Positions 7,929-16,458 of a stretch of DNA of 64,000 bases are shown in pieces. The notes under the pieces are model-generated. The model was not told the DNA's origin, ran no database searches, and was given only the letters and a program-made list of their open reading frames with translations. Each line of letters begins with the position of its first letter. The first letter of the stretch is position 1. The stretch spans positions 1 through 64,000 of the forward strand of contig DATGJP010000117.1 in assembly GCA_035295125.1 (NCBI GenBank), written 5' to 3'. The DNA is from JAICMB01 sp035295125. Lineage in GTDB: Bacteria > Acidobacteriota > Terriglobia > Bryobacterales > Bryobacteraceae. A program made the translations under genes and the position numbers.

Positions 7929-8993
7929 TCACTTCAGAAATGCCGAGATGTTCTCGTTCAGAAATTTGCCGTCCGCCGGATTGCTGGCTGCGCCTGCCGT
8001 ATGCCCCCATAGCGACGGGATGGGCTTGAACGTCACGCCCGGAATGAAAGCCTCCTCGTAGCGCGCGTCGCCGATGGGGAAGTAGAGGTCCGTTTCGGAT
8101 GGCATATAGAGAAACGGCTTCTTGATTGATCGCAGCGCGCGCTCCACATCGCCGTTGAAGCCCGGCGTCGCCCCGACATCGTGTTTCTCCCAGGTCCGCA
8201 TCTGGAGAATCAGGTCGTTCGCGTCCGCGCCGTCGATGAAGTGCTTCCGGCGATACTCGATGTACTGGTCAAAAGGCATGCCCTTGGCGGACGCCTTCCA
8301 GTAATCGTGGCGCCACCATTCCTGCGAGTAGAGCCACCCCAGCCACACCGCGCCAAACGCCTCCAGACCCTTCGCCGGTGGATGGGTGTAGTTGCCGTTA
8401 TCAAATACCGGATCGGCGGCGATCGCGGCGATCTGACCTTCCAGGCGCACGATGCCGTGCGGATACGTCTTTGCGGTGCCCGATGTCGCGACGAAGTGAT
8501 CGGCGAATTCCGGATAGCTGACGGCCCATTGAAAGGCTTGCTGCGCGCCCATCGAGAAACCAATGACGGCGCGCAGGTGCGTAACTTTGAGTTCCTCGGT
8601 CAGCAACCGATGTACCGCTTCGACGTTGTCTCGAATGGTCATCACCGGGAAACGAGGGCCGTGATAAGGCTCCGGCGTGTTGCTGGGGGATGAGGACCGT
8701 CCGTTGCCGAAGAGCTCCGTCGTAACGAGAAAGAGCTGTGTGAAATCGAGGGCGCGGCCGTTTCCTATGAGCCATTCGTAGCCGTGAAAATTCGCCATGT
8801 AATGCGACGGCATTAGGATCGCGTTATCCCTGGCGGCGTTGAGGTGACCGTAGGTTCCGTAGACGATGTGCGCCTCGGGCAATGTAACGCCGCTCTCGGT
8901 GTGAAAATTCCTGATCACGAATTCATGGCGTTCGGGGGCCTCCTGGGCAACCGCCGCCTGCAATGCAAACAGCACTACACAGAGTGTCTTCAT
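7929..8993 (-). CDS. Exported MetX-like alpha/beta hydrolase
   Basis: A 354-residue alpha/beta hydrolase resembling homoserine O-acetyltransferase. The nucleophile elbow is GFSMGA with Ser147, the acid is probably the Asp in ETDLYFP near 301 and the His lies in LWGHTAG near 330. A signal peptide (1-16, ending AVAQ) places it outside the cytoplasm, which argues against methionine synthesis and for an esterase or acyl-transfer role on extracellular substrates. No metabolic partner genes are adjacent. Confidence 0.82.
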   Translation of the reverse strand: MKTLCVVLFALQAAVAQEAPERHEFVIRNFHTESGVTLPEAHIVYGTYGHLNAARDNAILMPSHYMANFHGYEWLIGNGRALDFTQLFLVTTELFGNGRSSSPSNTPEPYHGPRFPVMTIRDNVEAVHRLLTEELKVTHLRAVIGFSMGAQQAFQWAVSYPEFADHFVATSGTAKTYPHGIVRLEGQIAAIAADPVFDNGNYTHPPAKGLEAFGAVWLGWLYSQEWWRHDYWKASAKGMPFDQYIEYRRKHFIDGADANDLILQMRTWEKHDVGATPGFNGDVERALRSIKKPFLYMPSETDLYFPIGDARYEEAFIPGVTFKPIPSLWGHTAGAASNPADGKFLNENISAFLK

Positions 8994-9076
8994 CGTTTAC
9001 GCTCGATTATCGCAAACCGCCGCCGGGTGTAAGAAAGACCGCTCGCCGAGCGACTGTTTATATTGAAAGCCGATGA

Positions 9077-9598
9077 ATGAAAGATAACGACGAGCTGTAC
9101 CGTGAGGCGGCTGAGGCGTGCGGCGCGGCTCTGCGGCGGCTCGTGAAAGGTTATGAGGCCGACCCGGAACGGCGGCGCGACCTGCTTCAGGAGATTCACA
9201 TCGAACTCTGGCGCAGCCTACGGCTGTTCGACGGGCGCTGCAGCTTGCGAACGTGGGTGTATCGCGTGGCTCACAATGTGGCGGCGACGCATATCATTCG
9301 AATGCGGCGCGCGTCGGCCCGGCTGATCGACCTCGACGCGCTGGAACAGGAGCCCGGATTTGTCGATGGCGAGACACGCGCCAATCAGCAGTATGCGGTT
9401 TCGAGAATGCTGGCGCAGATTCATCGCTTGAGGCCGCTCGACCGCCAGGTCATCTTACTCTATCTCGAAGGGGAGCCAGCGGCGGCGATTGCCGAGGTGA
9501 CGGGACTCTCGGCCTCACATGTAGCTACCAGGATTCACCGCATTAAGAAGCTGCTGCATCGGCTATGCGGGGAAGGAGCGGGCGATGTCAGAGGATGA
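9077..9598 (+). CDS. ECF-type sigma-70 factor
   Basis: A 173-residue sigma factor. Region 2 is seen in DLLQEIHIELWRSLRLFDG and the promoter-melting stretch SLRTWVYRVAHNVAATH; region 4 is seen at about 120-165 in RPLDRQVILLYLEG and the helix-turn-helix after it. Length and two-region layout fit the extracytoplasmic-function group. It overlaps the next gene by 14 bases, so the two are translated together; that gene's membrane product is a plausible regulator of the sigma factor. Confidence 0.9.
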   Translation: MKDNDELYREAAEACGAALRRLVKGYEADPERRRDLLQEIHIELWRSLRLFDGRCSLRTWVYRVAHNVAATHIIRMRRASARLIDLDALEQEPGFVDGETRANQQYAVSRMLAQIHRLRPLDRQVILLYLEGEPAAAIAEVTGLSASHVATRIHRIKKLLHRLCGEGAGDVRG

Positions 9599-10109
9599 GT
9601 CAATTCAGGACGCATGGAAATCTCAGGAGGAAGAAGCGATGGAATTCACGAACAGCGAAGTGCGCGCGGGCGTGCGCAAGTACGAGCGGGAGGGCCTCAT
9701 CCTCTATTGGGCCGTCTGGGCCTTAATTCCAGTCTTTCTAGGCGTGTTCATCCTGAACGCGGTGCGAATTCGGGAGCCCTTCCTGCTGACCGCCAGCGGC
9801 CTTTCGGTTCTTACGTTCTGCTGCATGGCGTGGCCCCTGCTTCGTACAGGACCGCGGAGAACGTCGCCGACAGAGCCCGGCGTCGACTACCTGCGCCGCG
9901 TATTTGAAGGCAAAATTCAGGGCATGCGCTGGATCCGTCAGTGCATGCTACTGCTGATTCCAGCCGTCGCCGCGGCTTGGTGGGGCCGGGGTGCGGCGCG
10001 GGCAAACCCTGTGCCATTCATCGTCCTTAGCGTGTTCGTCGCGTTCTGCTGGTTTGCGTTTTGGCACGAAGGACGGCGCTTCGAACGTGAGCTCCAAAAG
10101 CTCGGGTAA
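9585..10109 (+). CDS. Four-helix membrane protein co-encoded with sigma factor
   Basis: A 174-residue protein with an acidic N-terminus of about 40 residues, then pairs of membrane helices around 43-63, 70-87, 120-137 and 140-158. The cytoplasmic N-terminal segment, small size and translational overlap with the sigma gene suggest an anti-sigma or sensor role. No zinc-binding anti-sigma motif is visible, so this rests on context alone. Confidence 0.75.
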   Translation: MSEDESIQDAWKSQEEEAMEFTNSEVRAGVRKYEREGLILYWAVWALIPVFLGVFILNAVRIREPFLLTASGLSVLTFCCMAWPLLRTGPRRTSPTEPGVDYLRRVFEGKIQGMRWIRQCMLLLIPAVAAAWWGRGAARANPVPFIVLSVFVAFCWFAFWHEGRRFERELQKLG

Positions 10110-10139
10110 TGGCGCAAGCCGATGGTATAGTTGTCGTTG

Positions 10140-10718
10140 ATGAACGGACCGGACGACCCGATCCTTGACGCATTCCATGAAACCGGCGCATACCTGCGCG
10201 GCCACTTCCGCCTGACGAGCGGCCTGCACAGTCCCGAGTATTTGCAGTGTGCGCTGGTCCTGCAGCATCCCAAATATGCGGAGCGATTCGGACAGTTGCT
10301 GGCGTCGGAGCTCGTCCGGGCAGAAAAAATCGACGTGGTAGTGGCGCCGGCTATGGGCGGCCTGATCATCGGGCACGAGGTCGCCCGGGCGCTCGGCACG
10401 CGCTTTATTTTTACCGAACGCGATGCCGCGCGAGTCATGACATTGCGGCGCGGGTTCGCCATCGAGCCGGGCGAATCGGCTGTGGTCATTGAAGACGTCA
10501 TCACGACGGGCGGCAGTTCGCGCGAGGTAGTTGACATCCTCAAAGCCGCCGGGGCTCATGTGGTCGGAGCAGGGTCAATTATCGATCGCAGCGGCGGCGA
10601 GGCAGACCTGGGGGTTCGGCGTGTGGCTCTTAAGACCATGCACGTTGTCGCCTATGAGCCCGACAAATGCCCCATGTGCGCCGCTGGAGAGCCCGGCGTC
10701 AAACCCGGATCGCGTTGA
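10140..10718 (+). CDS. pyrE: Orotate phosphoribosyltransferase
   Basis: Joins orotate to PRPP to make OMP in pyrimidine synthesis. The 192-residue protein has the PRPP-binding motif VIEDVITTGGSS at about 116-127, the AMGGLIIGHEVAR loop and the FTERD stretch typical of PyrE. The C-terminus carries CPMC, which is seen in some bacterial PyrE proteins. An upstream TTG in frame (10131) would add three residues; ATG 10140 is preferred. It is followed after three bases by truA, so the two form one unit. Confidence 0.93.
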   Translation: MNGPDDPILDAFHETGAYLRGHFRLTSGLHSPEYLQCALVLQHPKYAERFGQLLASELVRAEKIDVVVAPAMGGLIIGHEVARALGTRFIFTERDAARVMTLRRGFAIEPGESAVVIEDVITTGGSSREVVDILKAAGAHVVGAGSIIDRSGGEADLGVRRVALKTMHVVAYEPDKCPMCAAGEPGVKPGSR

Positions 10719-10721
10719 CCC

Positions 10722-11465
10722 GTGCGCCGGATCAAAATCACGCTTGCCTACGACGGCAGCGACTTCCATGGATGGCAGCTTCAGCCGGGATTGCCAACGA
10801 TTCAGGCCACCCTGGAGGAAGTCGTCTCGTCGATCGAGGGCAGACCGGTGCATGTCGCCGGGTCGGGACGTACTGATGCCGGGGTTCACGCGCTGGCGCA
10901 GGTGGCGGCGTTTTCGATCGACAACCCAATCCCAACGATGAATCTGCGAAAGGCCATGAACCGGCTGCTTCCGTGGTCGATTCGCGTGAACAGCGTCGAG
11001 GAGGTCGCGCACGACTTCCACCCGCGATTTCAGGCCAAAGCAAAGACCTACGAATACCGGATCTGGCGGCCCGAGGTGTGCCCGCCGTTCGAACACCGCT
11101 ACGTGCATCACCACCCGTATCCGTTGAACGTCGCGTGGATGATTGCAGCCGCGCCGCTGCTCGAAGGCGAGCACGATTTCACGGCATTTGCGGCTTCGGA
11201 CGACAGGGACGATCTCGGCGGCTCCAAAGTGCGCTGCGTCTTTTCATCGCGCATGACTCTTGCCGGCGACCGTCTCGTCTATCGGGTCCGAGGTAGCGGG
11301 TTTCTCAAGCACATGGTTCGCAATATCGTGGGCGTGTTGTTCGAGGTGGGTAAGGGCAACCTGGCATCCGGCGATATTACGAAGCGGCTCGAGCCCGGCT
11401 GTCTGCTCCCATGCGGTCCTGCGGTTCCGGCGCGAGGCCTGTTTCTGATTTCGGTGGAGTACTAA
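10722..11465 (+). CDS. truA: tRNA pseudouridine(38-40) synthase
   Basis: Converts uridines 38-40 in the tRNA anticodon arm to pseudouridine. The 247-residue protein has the catalytic Asp52 in GSGRTDAGVHA, the FHPRFQAKAKTYEYRI segment and the C-terminal FLKHMVRNIVG motif, all diagnostic of TruA. It starts at GTG 10722, three bases after pyrE ends. Confidence 0.95.
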   Translation: MRRIKITLAYDGSDFHGWQLQPGLPTIQATLEEVVSSIEGRPVHVAGSGRTDAGVHALAQVAAFSIDNPIPTMNLRKAMNRLLPWSIRVNSVEEVAHDFHPRFQAKAKTYEYRIWRPEVCPPFEHRYVHHHPYPLNVAWMIAAAPLLEGEHDFTAFAASDDRDDLGGSKVRCVFSSRMTLAGDRLVYRVRGSGFLKHMVRNIVGVLFEVGKGNLASGDITKRLEPGCLLPCGPAVPARGLFLISVEY

Positions 11466-11597
11466 AGACGCGCGTGTTGCGGGCTGTGGAAGCTCACCGA
11501 GCCGGCTAAACGAGTTGTTATACAAACTCAAAGTTTTAGCTGTCTCCAAAGGCTGGGCGAAGGCAGTACCGCTTAGTGTTGCCAGGATGAAAACAAT

Positions 11598-11676
11598 GGT
11601 GAAGCAGGCGGATTCGCCTGCGGGTTCCCGGTGAGCTCCAAAAGCAGGCGAAACCGCCTGCTTCACCTTTCCACAG
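11598..11676. repeat. Dispersed intergenic palindrome, paired copy
   Basis: Two copies face each other between the convergent truA and the GMC small-subunit gene. The left one has GGTGAAGCAGGCGGATTCGCCTGC less its last base limit, written as core GCAGGCG-GATT-CGCCTGC at 11604-11621. The right one has GCAGGCG-AAAC-CGCCTGC at 11644-11661 followed by TTCACC and CTTTCCACAG. The outer arms GGTGAAGCAGGCGG and CCGCCTGCTTCACC are perfectly complementary, so the whole can fold into one long hairpin, as in paired REP elements. Confidence 0.7.
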
Positions 11677-11698
11677 CCTGCTGGTTGGGGAGTTTTCG

Positions 11699-12241
11699 CT
11701 ACGGCTTTTTCGGCGTCATATGCCAATCGCCGGTATCCGTGTCATAACCGACGAACTCGGCGAGGTAGACGTTCCCCTGGTACTCCAGCTCCTGAATCCC
11801 GATCTTCGATGTATAGTACGCGTTGACGGTGCGGCGCTTCAACTCCACGAAGAACAGCTCCGCCGGAGATTTGGGCTCCTCTTCATTTGACGCCATGGAA
11901 GTCACGACGCCGACGCGCTGCTCCGGAGTCGCCTGCAGAAATGGAAGCCCGTTCATCTTTTGCGAAAGGCTGTTCACCAATTTCAACCCTTCACGCCAAC
12001 GCCGGCGAGCCTCGGCATCGTCGGTTTCAGCCAGCCGGAAATCGATGTACTCGGCACATTTTGCGGCCTTGGCGCCCGGCGAATGATCGTCGGCCGGAAT
12101 GATGATTTCGGTCAACTCCTGCGCGATCGCCAACTCCGCCGGCGTGAAGAACTGATGCGTCTGAGAGAGAACCGCTTTGGTCGCGAGGGCTGTCCCAGCG
12201 ACAACCCTGAGTAGCTCGCGCCGTTGAATTTCGTCCGCCAT
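11699..12241 (-). CDS. Gluconate 2-dehydrogenase subunit 3-like protein
   Basis: A 180-residue small subunit of membrane-associated GMC dehydrogenases. It opens with QRRELLRVVAGTALA, a twin-arginine-like leader, then FFTPAELAIAQELTEIIIPAD, the family signature. Its start at 12241 lies directly after the flavoprotein stop at 12244, so the two are co-translated. Such subunits accompany the FAD subunit through Tat export. A dispersed palindrome follows the gene. Confidence 0.85.
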   Translation of the reverse strand: MADEIQRRELLRVVAGTALATKAVLSQTHQFFTPAELAIAQELTEIIIPADDHSPGAKAAKCAEYIDFRLAETDDAEARRRWREGLKLVNSLSQKMNGLPFLQATPEQRVGVVTSMASNEEEPKSPAELFFVELKRRTVNAYYTSKIGIQELEYQGNVYLAEFVGYDTDTGDWHMTPKKP

Positions 12242-12243
12242 CG

Positions 12244-14028
12244 TCAGAGTTCTCCTTTTCGCAACTGGTCCGCCATGTGATCGCACGAACGCCACGCCAG
12301 CGCCATGATGGTCCAGGTAGGATTCTGGTTCGATGCGCTCACGTGACTGCTGCCATCCACAACGAACAGGTTCTTCACATCGTGCGACTGCTGAAACTGG
12401 TTGAGCACCGATTTCTTCGGATCGGTCCCCATGCGCGACGTGCCCAGTTCATGGATCGACCAACCTTCGGTCAGAACGTCGCGATCGACGCCGATCACTT
12501 CAATGCCGGCCTCTTCGAACATCTCCTTCGCCGTATCCGCCATGTCGGCCGCCATCTTGTGCTCGTTATCGCTGAAATGGTAGTGGAACCGCAGCACCGG
12601 GACGCCCCAGCGATCCTTCATGGCCGGATCGATATCGACGTAGTTTTCGTAGCGGGCCAGCACCTCGCCAAAGCCGCCCATGCTGATGAACGCCCCCGCA
12701 TAATCGCGGACGCGTTTCTTGTAGGCAGGGCCAAAGCCCGGGGTCGAGCCCGCGTTGCCGGGAAACATTCGAGCTCCGCTCTCGCCCTCAAAACCGTAGC
12801 CGCGAATGAAGTTCGGCTGGCGATCGGTGAGGTTGCGAAAACGCGCCACGTAAAATCCCGCCGGCCGCCCGTCGTCGAGTGTGCGCGGCTTGCCCACCAG
12901 GTCCTTCACAATGCCCGTCACCGACGGACCCATGACGTGCTCGCAAAAGTTGTGACCCACGTGTCCGCTGGAATTCCCGATTCCGTTGGGGTGTTGCCGC
13001 GACTTGGACAGAAGCATGAGGCGCGCTGATTCCAGCGTGGAAGCGCCCAGCACCACCACCTTGGCTTTCGCCTCGTAGGTCTTGCCGCTTTCCGTATCGA
13101 CGAAGGCGACGCCGCGCGCCTTGCCGGTATCTTTGTCGACGAGCACCTCGTACACCGTCGAATTGGTTCGAAGCGACAGGTTGCCGGTGTCCATCGCCGG
13201 ATAAATCAGGCCGGTCGGCGAATCGAAAGCGGCGTGAATATCGCAGCCGCCGACGTGGCGGTCGCAAGCGCCGCGCCCGAAACAGTGGGAACGATATTTG
13301 TTGTGCTTCAGGCCGTCGGTAGTCACGCCCGCGCGATAGGGCGTCAGCGTGCGGCCATTCTTGGCCATCGATTCCCGCAGGAGGACTTCGGCCTTGTTGA
13401 GCCGTACCGGGCGCTGGAAGATGCTATCCGGCAGGTGGGGCAGGTTCTCCTTATGGCCGGAAATGCCGAGGTATAAGTCGACCTTGTCGTAATAGGGGGC
13501 GATGTCGGCATAAGAAATCGGCCAGTCATCCCCAAAGCCATCGCGCGACGCGGCCTTGAAGTCGTAGTCGGACAGCCGCAGGGCCAGGCGGCCCCATATG
13601 TTGGTCTTGCCTCCCAGGCAGCGGGCGCGGACCCAGGCATAGTTGGTTCCCGTGTAGGGATGATCCTTCTCATCTACGACGATGTTCTTGGAATAGTCTG
13701 CCCCGCCCCAGTTCTCGACGTACGAATACACGTGCTTGTTGGGAAGTCCGCGCGCGTATGGCGGTTTGCGAATCGTGTATTCGTTATATGCGAGCGCGCG
13801 GGAGCCGGGTGGCAATTCACCGCGGCGGGGATGGTCGTATGGCCATTGCATCGATTTCAGCTCACGCTCGATTGGCAATTTCTTGCCGGCTTCGAGGAGC
13901 AGCACCTTCATGCCATGGGATGTGAGGACATGAGCGGCCATACCTCCCGCCGCGCCGGAACCAACTACTACAGCATCGTAAGTAAGCCGCAGGTCGGGCT
14001 CAGGAGGCTGGGTGGAATCAGACTGCAT
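12244..14028 (-). CDS. GMC-family FAD-dependent oxidoreductase
   Basis: A 594-residue flavoprotein that oxidises alcohols or sugars. The dinucleotide-binding motif VVVGSGAAGGM lies at about 21-31, and GAST LESARL-type FAD contacts and the C-terminal GMC motifs (SHVSASNQNPTWTIMALAWR) follow. It pairs with the subunit-3 gene downstream, as in gluconate/sorbitol dehydrogenases that pass electrons to a cytochrome. No cytochrome subunit is next to it. The physiological sugar is unknown. Confidence 0.9.
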   Translation of the reverse strand: MQSDSTQPPEPDLRLTYDAVVVGSGAAGGMAAHVLTSHGMKVLLLEAGKKLPIERELKSMQWPYDHPRRGELPPGSRALAYNEYTIRKPPYARGLPNKHVYSYVENWGGADYSKNIVVDEKDHPYTGTNYAWVRARCLGGKTNIWGRLALRLSDYDFKAASRDGFGDDWPISYADIAPYYDKVDLYLGISGHKENLPHLPDSIFQRPVRLNKAEVLLRESMAKNGRTLTPYRAGVTTDGLKHNKYRSHCFGRGACDRHVGGCDIHAAFDSPTGLIYPAMDTGNLSLRTNSTVYEVLVDKDTGKARGVAFVDTESGKTYEAKAKVVVLGASTLESARLMLLSKSRQHPNGIGNSSGHVGHNFCEHVMGPSVTGIVKDLVGKPRTLDDGRPAGFYVARFRNLTDRQPNFIRGYGFEGESGARMFPGNAGSTPGFGPAYKKRVRDYAGAFISMGGFGEVLARYENYVDIDPAMKDRWGVPVLRFHYHFSDNEHKMAADMADTAKEMFEEAGIEVIGVDRDVLTEGWSIHELGTSRMGTDPKKSVLNQFQQSHDVKNLFVVDGSSHVSASNQNPTWTIMALAWRSCDHMADQLRKGEL

Positions 14029-14254
14029 CTTTCTATTCTGCTACTGAACGCGAACGCCCCGCGCGCGAGACCGTTCTGGACAGCCAAGCAGGGGAAGGAT
14101 GGGCGAAACCGACCGCGTCACCTGGTACGCCAACTTATTGCGTACCATGGGTGCTTTTTTCCGGGCGTTACGCGCAAAAACACGCAGGTTCCCCCAATGA
14201 CGAGCCCGGGTTTTCATAGGATTGAGTTGGCGTCTCCCTTGCACCCTCACAGGC

Positions 14255-14623
14255 ATGTTCACTCTACGGGTTGCACGGACCACACCAGCACTGCCTCACC
14301 CGGCACAGCCAACTAACGCCCATGTCACCTCCGCCGAGCTGATCATCACGAACCACATTCCTATTCGAGCAACCGTATCCATCCTGGACGTGTCACGAAC
14401 CACCATGCTTGTGGAGTCGAGGCTCCCCGTCGCCGCGAAATCGCTGATCCAGGTGCGATTTCCGAAACTTATTGTCTTTGGCGAAGTGACGTTCTGCCAT
14501 CGCAGCGAGAGTTCGTTCCGCATCGGAATCGCGATCACTGACGTCGCGAGCGTACACGGACTACAGGACGGCCTGCAGAGCGATCAAATCGAGAGCCTGG
14601 CCTGCCCCTCATACCTAAAATAA
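14255..14623 (+). CDS. PilZ-like domain protein
   Basis: About 122 residues with a beta-rich pattern ILDVSRTTMLVESRLPV, a hydrophobic strand VRFPKLIVFGEVTFCH and FRIGIAITDV. This spacing is common in degenerate PilZ domains of Acidobacteriota. The canonical c-di-GMP residues (RxxxR, DxSxxG) are only partly present (DVSRTT), so nucleotide binding is doubtful. ATG 14255 is taken as start; an upstream one at 14222 is also in frame. Confidence 0.55.
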   Translation: MFTLRVARTTPALPHPAQPTNAHVTSAELIITNHIPIRATVSILDVSRTTMLVESRLPVAAKSLIQVRFPKLIVFGEVTFCHRSESSFRIGIAITDVASVHGLQDGLQSDQIESLACPSYLK

Positions 14624-14658
14624 TTCCCTATTCGCCGATAAGGTGGTAGAGGTCTCAT

Positions 14659-16458
14659 GTGTCACCCGAGTCAGAACTGCTCGAAAGCTACACCCAGGAT
14701 CTGACCTCGCTCGCGGAGTCGATTACGGAGAAGGACCCCGCCGGCAAACAGTCGATGCTGCAACTGCTGACCGGCGATGCGCAGGCGTTTTGCGCGGCGG
14801 GAATTTGTGTTTTGGCTCGCGCCAAGCCCTCCCCCGGCGCACGACTATTGGTCCACCTGCTCGGCAAGGAAAAACTGCTAACGGCCGGCCTGCTGGATCC
14901 GGAACTGTCTCGCGAAGACGATGCCGCCGCGGCCGCACGGTCGATCGAGGAAATGGGTACGCGCCTGCAACTTGGGTTCGAGATCGCACTGAGCGCCGCA
15001 CTGCAGATCCGGAGTAAGGCCGAAAACAGCGCGCGAGTGCTGCGAATTCTACGGCTCCTGGAGGCCATAGAAGCGCAGAGCTGCTGGCCATCGTTCCAGA
15101 ACGAGTTGCTTACACACCCCGATCAGATCGTGCGATCCAAATCCACACTGCTGATCGGGCGGACTTCCAAGAACATGGCCTGGATCAGCCGCCGCCTGCT
15201 CGATCGCGATCCACGAGTACAAGCCAATGCGGTAGAGGCGCTTTGGGAAATGAACCCGGCCGAGGCTTTGCCGGCGCTGCGAACTGCGCTGCATTCACCG
15301 CACAGCCGGGTTGCCGCGAATGCCGCGTTGGGGCTTTATCGTATGTCGGAACTAAAAGCAATACCCGCGCTGCTCGAGATGGCAAAGCACCCGGATCCGC
15401 GCTTTCGGATTTCGGCCCTGTGGTCGATCGCGGAGACTGGGGATCCGCGCTTTATTCCTTACCTGATGGAGCAGTTTAAGACTGAGCAAGGGAAAGCGAA
15501 ACTTTTCCTTATGCGCGCTCTCTCGCAGATCCGGCGCCGGGAAAAGTCCAATGCCGGACAGGGCGTCCTCTCGATGCATGTCTCGGAAGCCACCGTTAGC
15601 GCAGAGCGCCGGCGCCGTATTGTAGTGACACTGTCGCGCCCCGGAGTGAGTTCTTTGCCTGCTTTGAAACCCGCCCACTTCGCGCTATGGGAAGGCGGTC
15701 AGTTGATCAACGATTACGAAGTCAGGTGCCCTGCGATCCCTGCTCTCTTACTGCTCGGTTTTATCGTTCCGCGATCATTCGCCGCCGATCCTTACGAGCA
15801 GGCCATCCAGGATGCCTTGAAGCGGTGCAAGGCGGATAAACGCGCGGACGATCTATGGAGAATCGACCGTTATATTGCCGAAGACGGCGAGAAAGAAACT
15901 CGCGTGCTGACGGAAGCTTCGCCATTGCCTTACGACGACGAGTTGGTCACAAATGAAATCAAGAATCATCACGGCTTCATAGCCGATCCCGGTCAATTGG
16001 AGAAAGCGATCCTGCACACTGTACCGAAAGACCGGGCCGCGTCGGACGTGATCAAGGCAATCGAACGGCAGTATGAGAGCCTGACCAAGACTTCGGGGAA
16101 GCGCCATCTTTTTGTTTTCGTCCATCCGGACAGTGTCGATCTGGTGGAGGAGTCCGACAATATCAAGCGGCTAAAAACGCTTGCGGAGAAAGAGAGCATC
16201 GCCCTGCATGGTATCTTCCTTGGGCCGGCACCCAGTTGTTCCGGCTTTCGCGACCTCTGCCTATCGGGTTCGGAAGGAACTTTTTCATCGGCCAGCGCCG
16301 AAGACCTGGCTAGTGAATTCGAGCATACTTTCCATCACCTGCTTAAGCATTTTGAGATCGAATACACGCTTGCCGGCGACCCGGCGTCCGTAGTTCTTCA
16401 AGTCAACAGCACGTACGGAATTGGACGGACCGAGTTCACTTTGACTTCGGCGAGCTAA
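14659..16458 (+). CDS. HEAT-repeat protein with degenerate VWA-like C-terminal domain
   Basis: A 599-residue protein starting at GTG 14659. Residues about 150-300 form HEAT repeats (VQANAVEALWEMNPAEALPAL, AANAALGLYRM, FRISALWSIAETGDPRFIP). The remaining half resembles the VWFA-related domains abundant in Acidobacteriota: a lead strand HFALWEGGQLINDYEV and Rossmann-like strands such as RHLFVFVHPDSVD. The usual metal-binding DxSxS is missing. It is probably a protein-interaction scaffold. It overlaps the tail of the convergent kbl gene by 4 bases. Confidence 0.65.
   Translation: MSPESELLESYTQDLTSLAESITEKDPAGKQSMLQLLTGDAQAFCAAGICVLARAKPSPGARLLVHLLGKEKLLTAGLLDPELSREDDAAAAARSIEEMGTRLQLGFEIALSAALQIRSKAENSARVLRILRLLEAIEAQSCWPSFQNELLTHPDQIVRSKSTLLIGRTSKNMAWISRRLLDRDPRVQANAVEALWEMNPAEALPALRTALHSPHSRVAANAALGLYRMSELKAIPALLEMAKHPDPRFRISALWSIAETGDPRFIPYLMEQFKTEQGKAKLFLMRALSQIRRREKSNAGQGVLSMHVSEATVSAERRRRIVVTLSRPGVSSLPALKPAHFALWEGGQLINDYEVRCPAIPALLLLGFIVPRSFAADPYEQAIQDALKRCKADKRADDLWRIDRYIAEDGEKETRVLTEASPLPYDDELVTNEIKNHHGFIADPGQLEKAILHTVPKDRAASDVIKAIERQYESLTKTSGKRHLFVFVHPDSVDLVEESDNIKRLKTLAEKESIALHGIFLGPAPSCSGFRDLCLSGSEGTFSSASAEDLASEFEHTFHHLLKHFEIEYTLAGDPASVVLQVNSTYGIGRTEFTLTSAS

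Noticed and set aside
12277..13029. 250-codon antisense frame over the GMC oxidoreductase
   Set aside because: It is rich in His, Arg and Val with no domain, as is typical for antisense of GC-rich genes.
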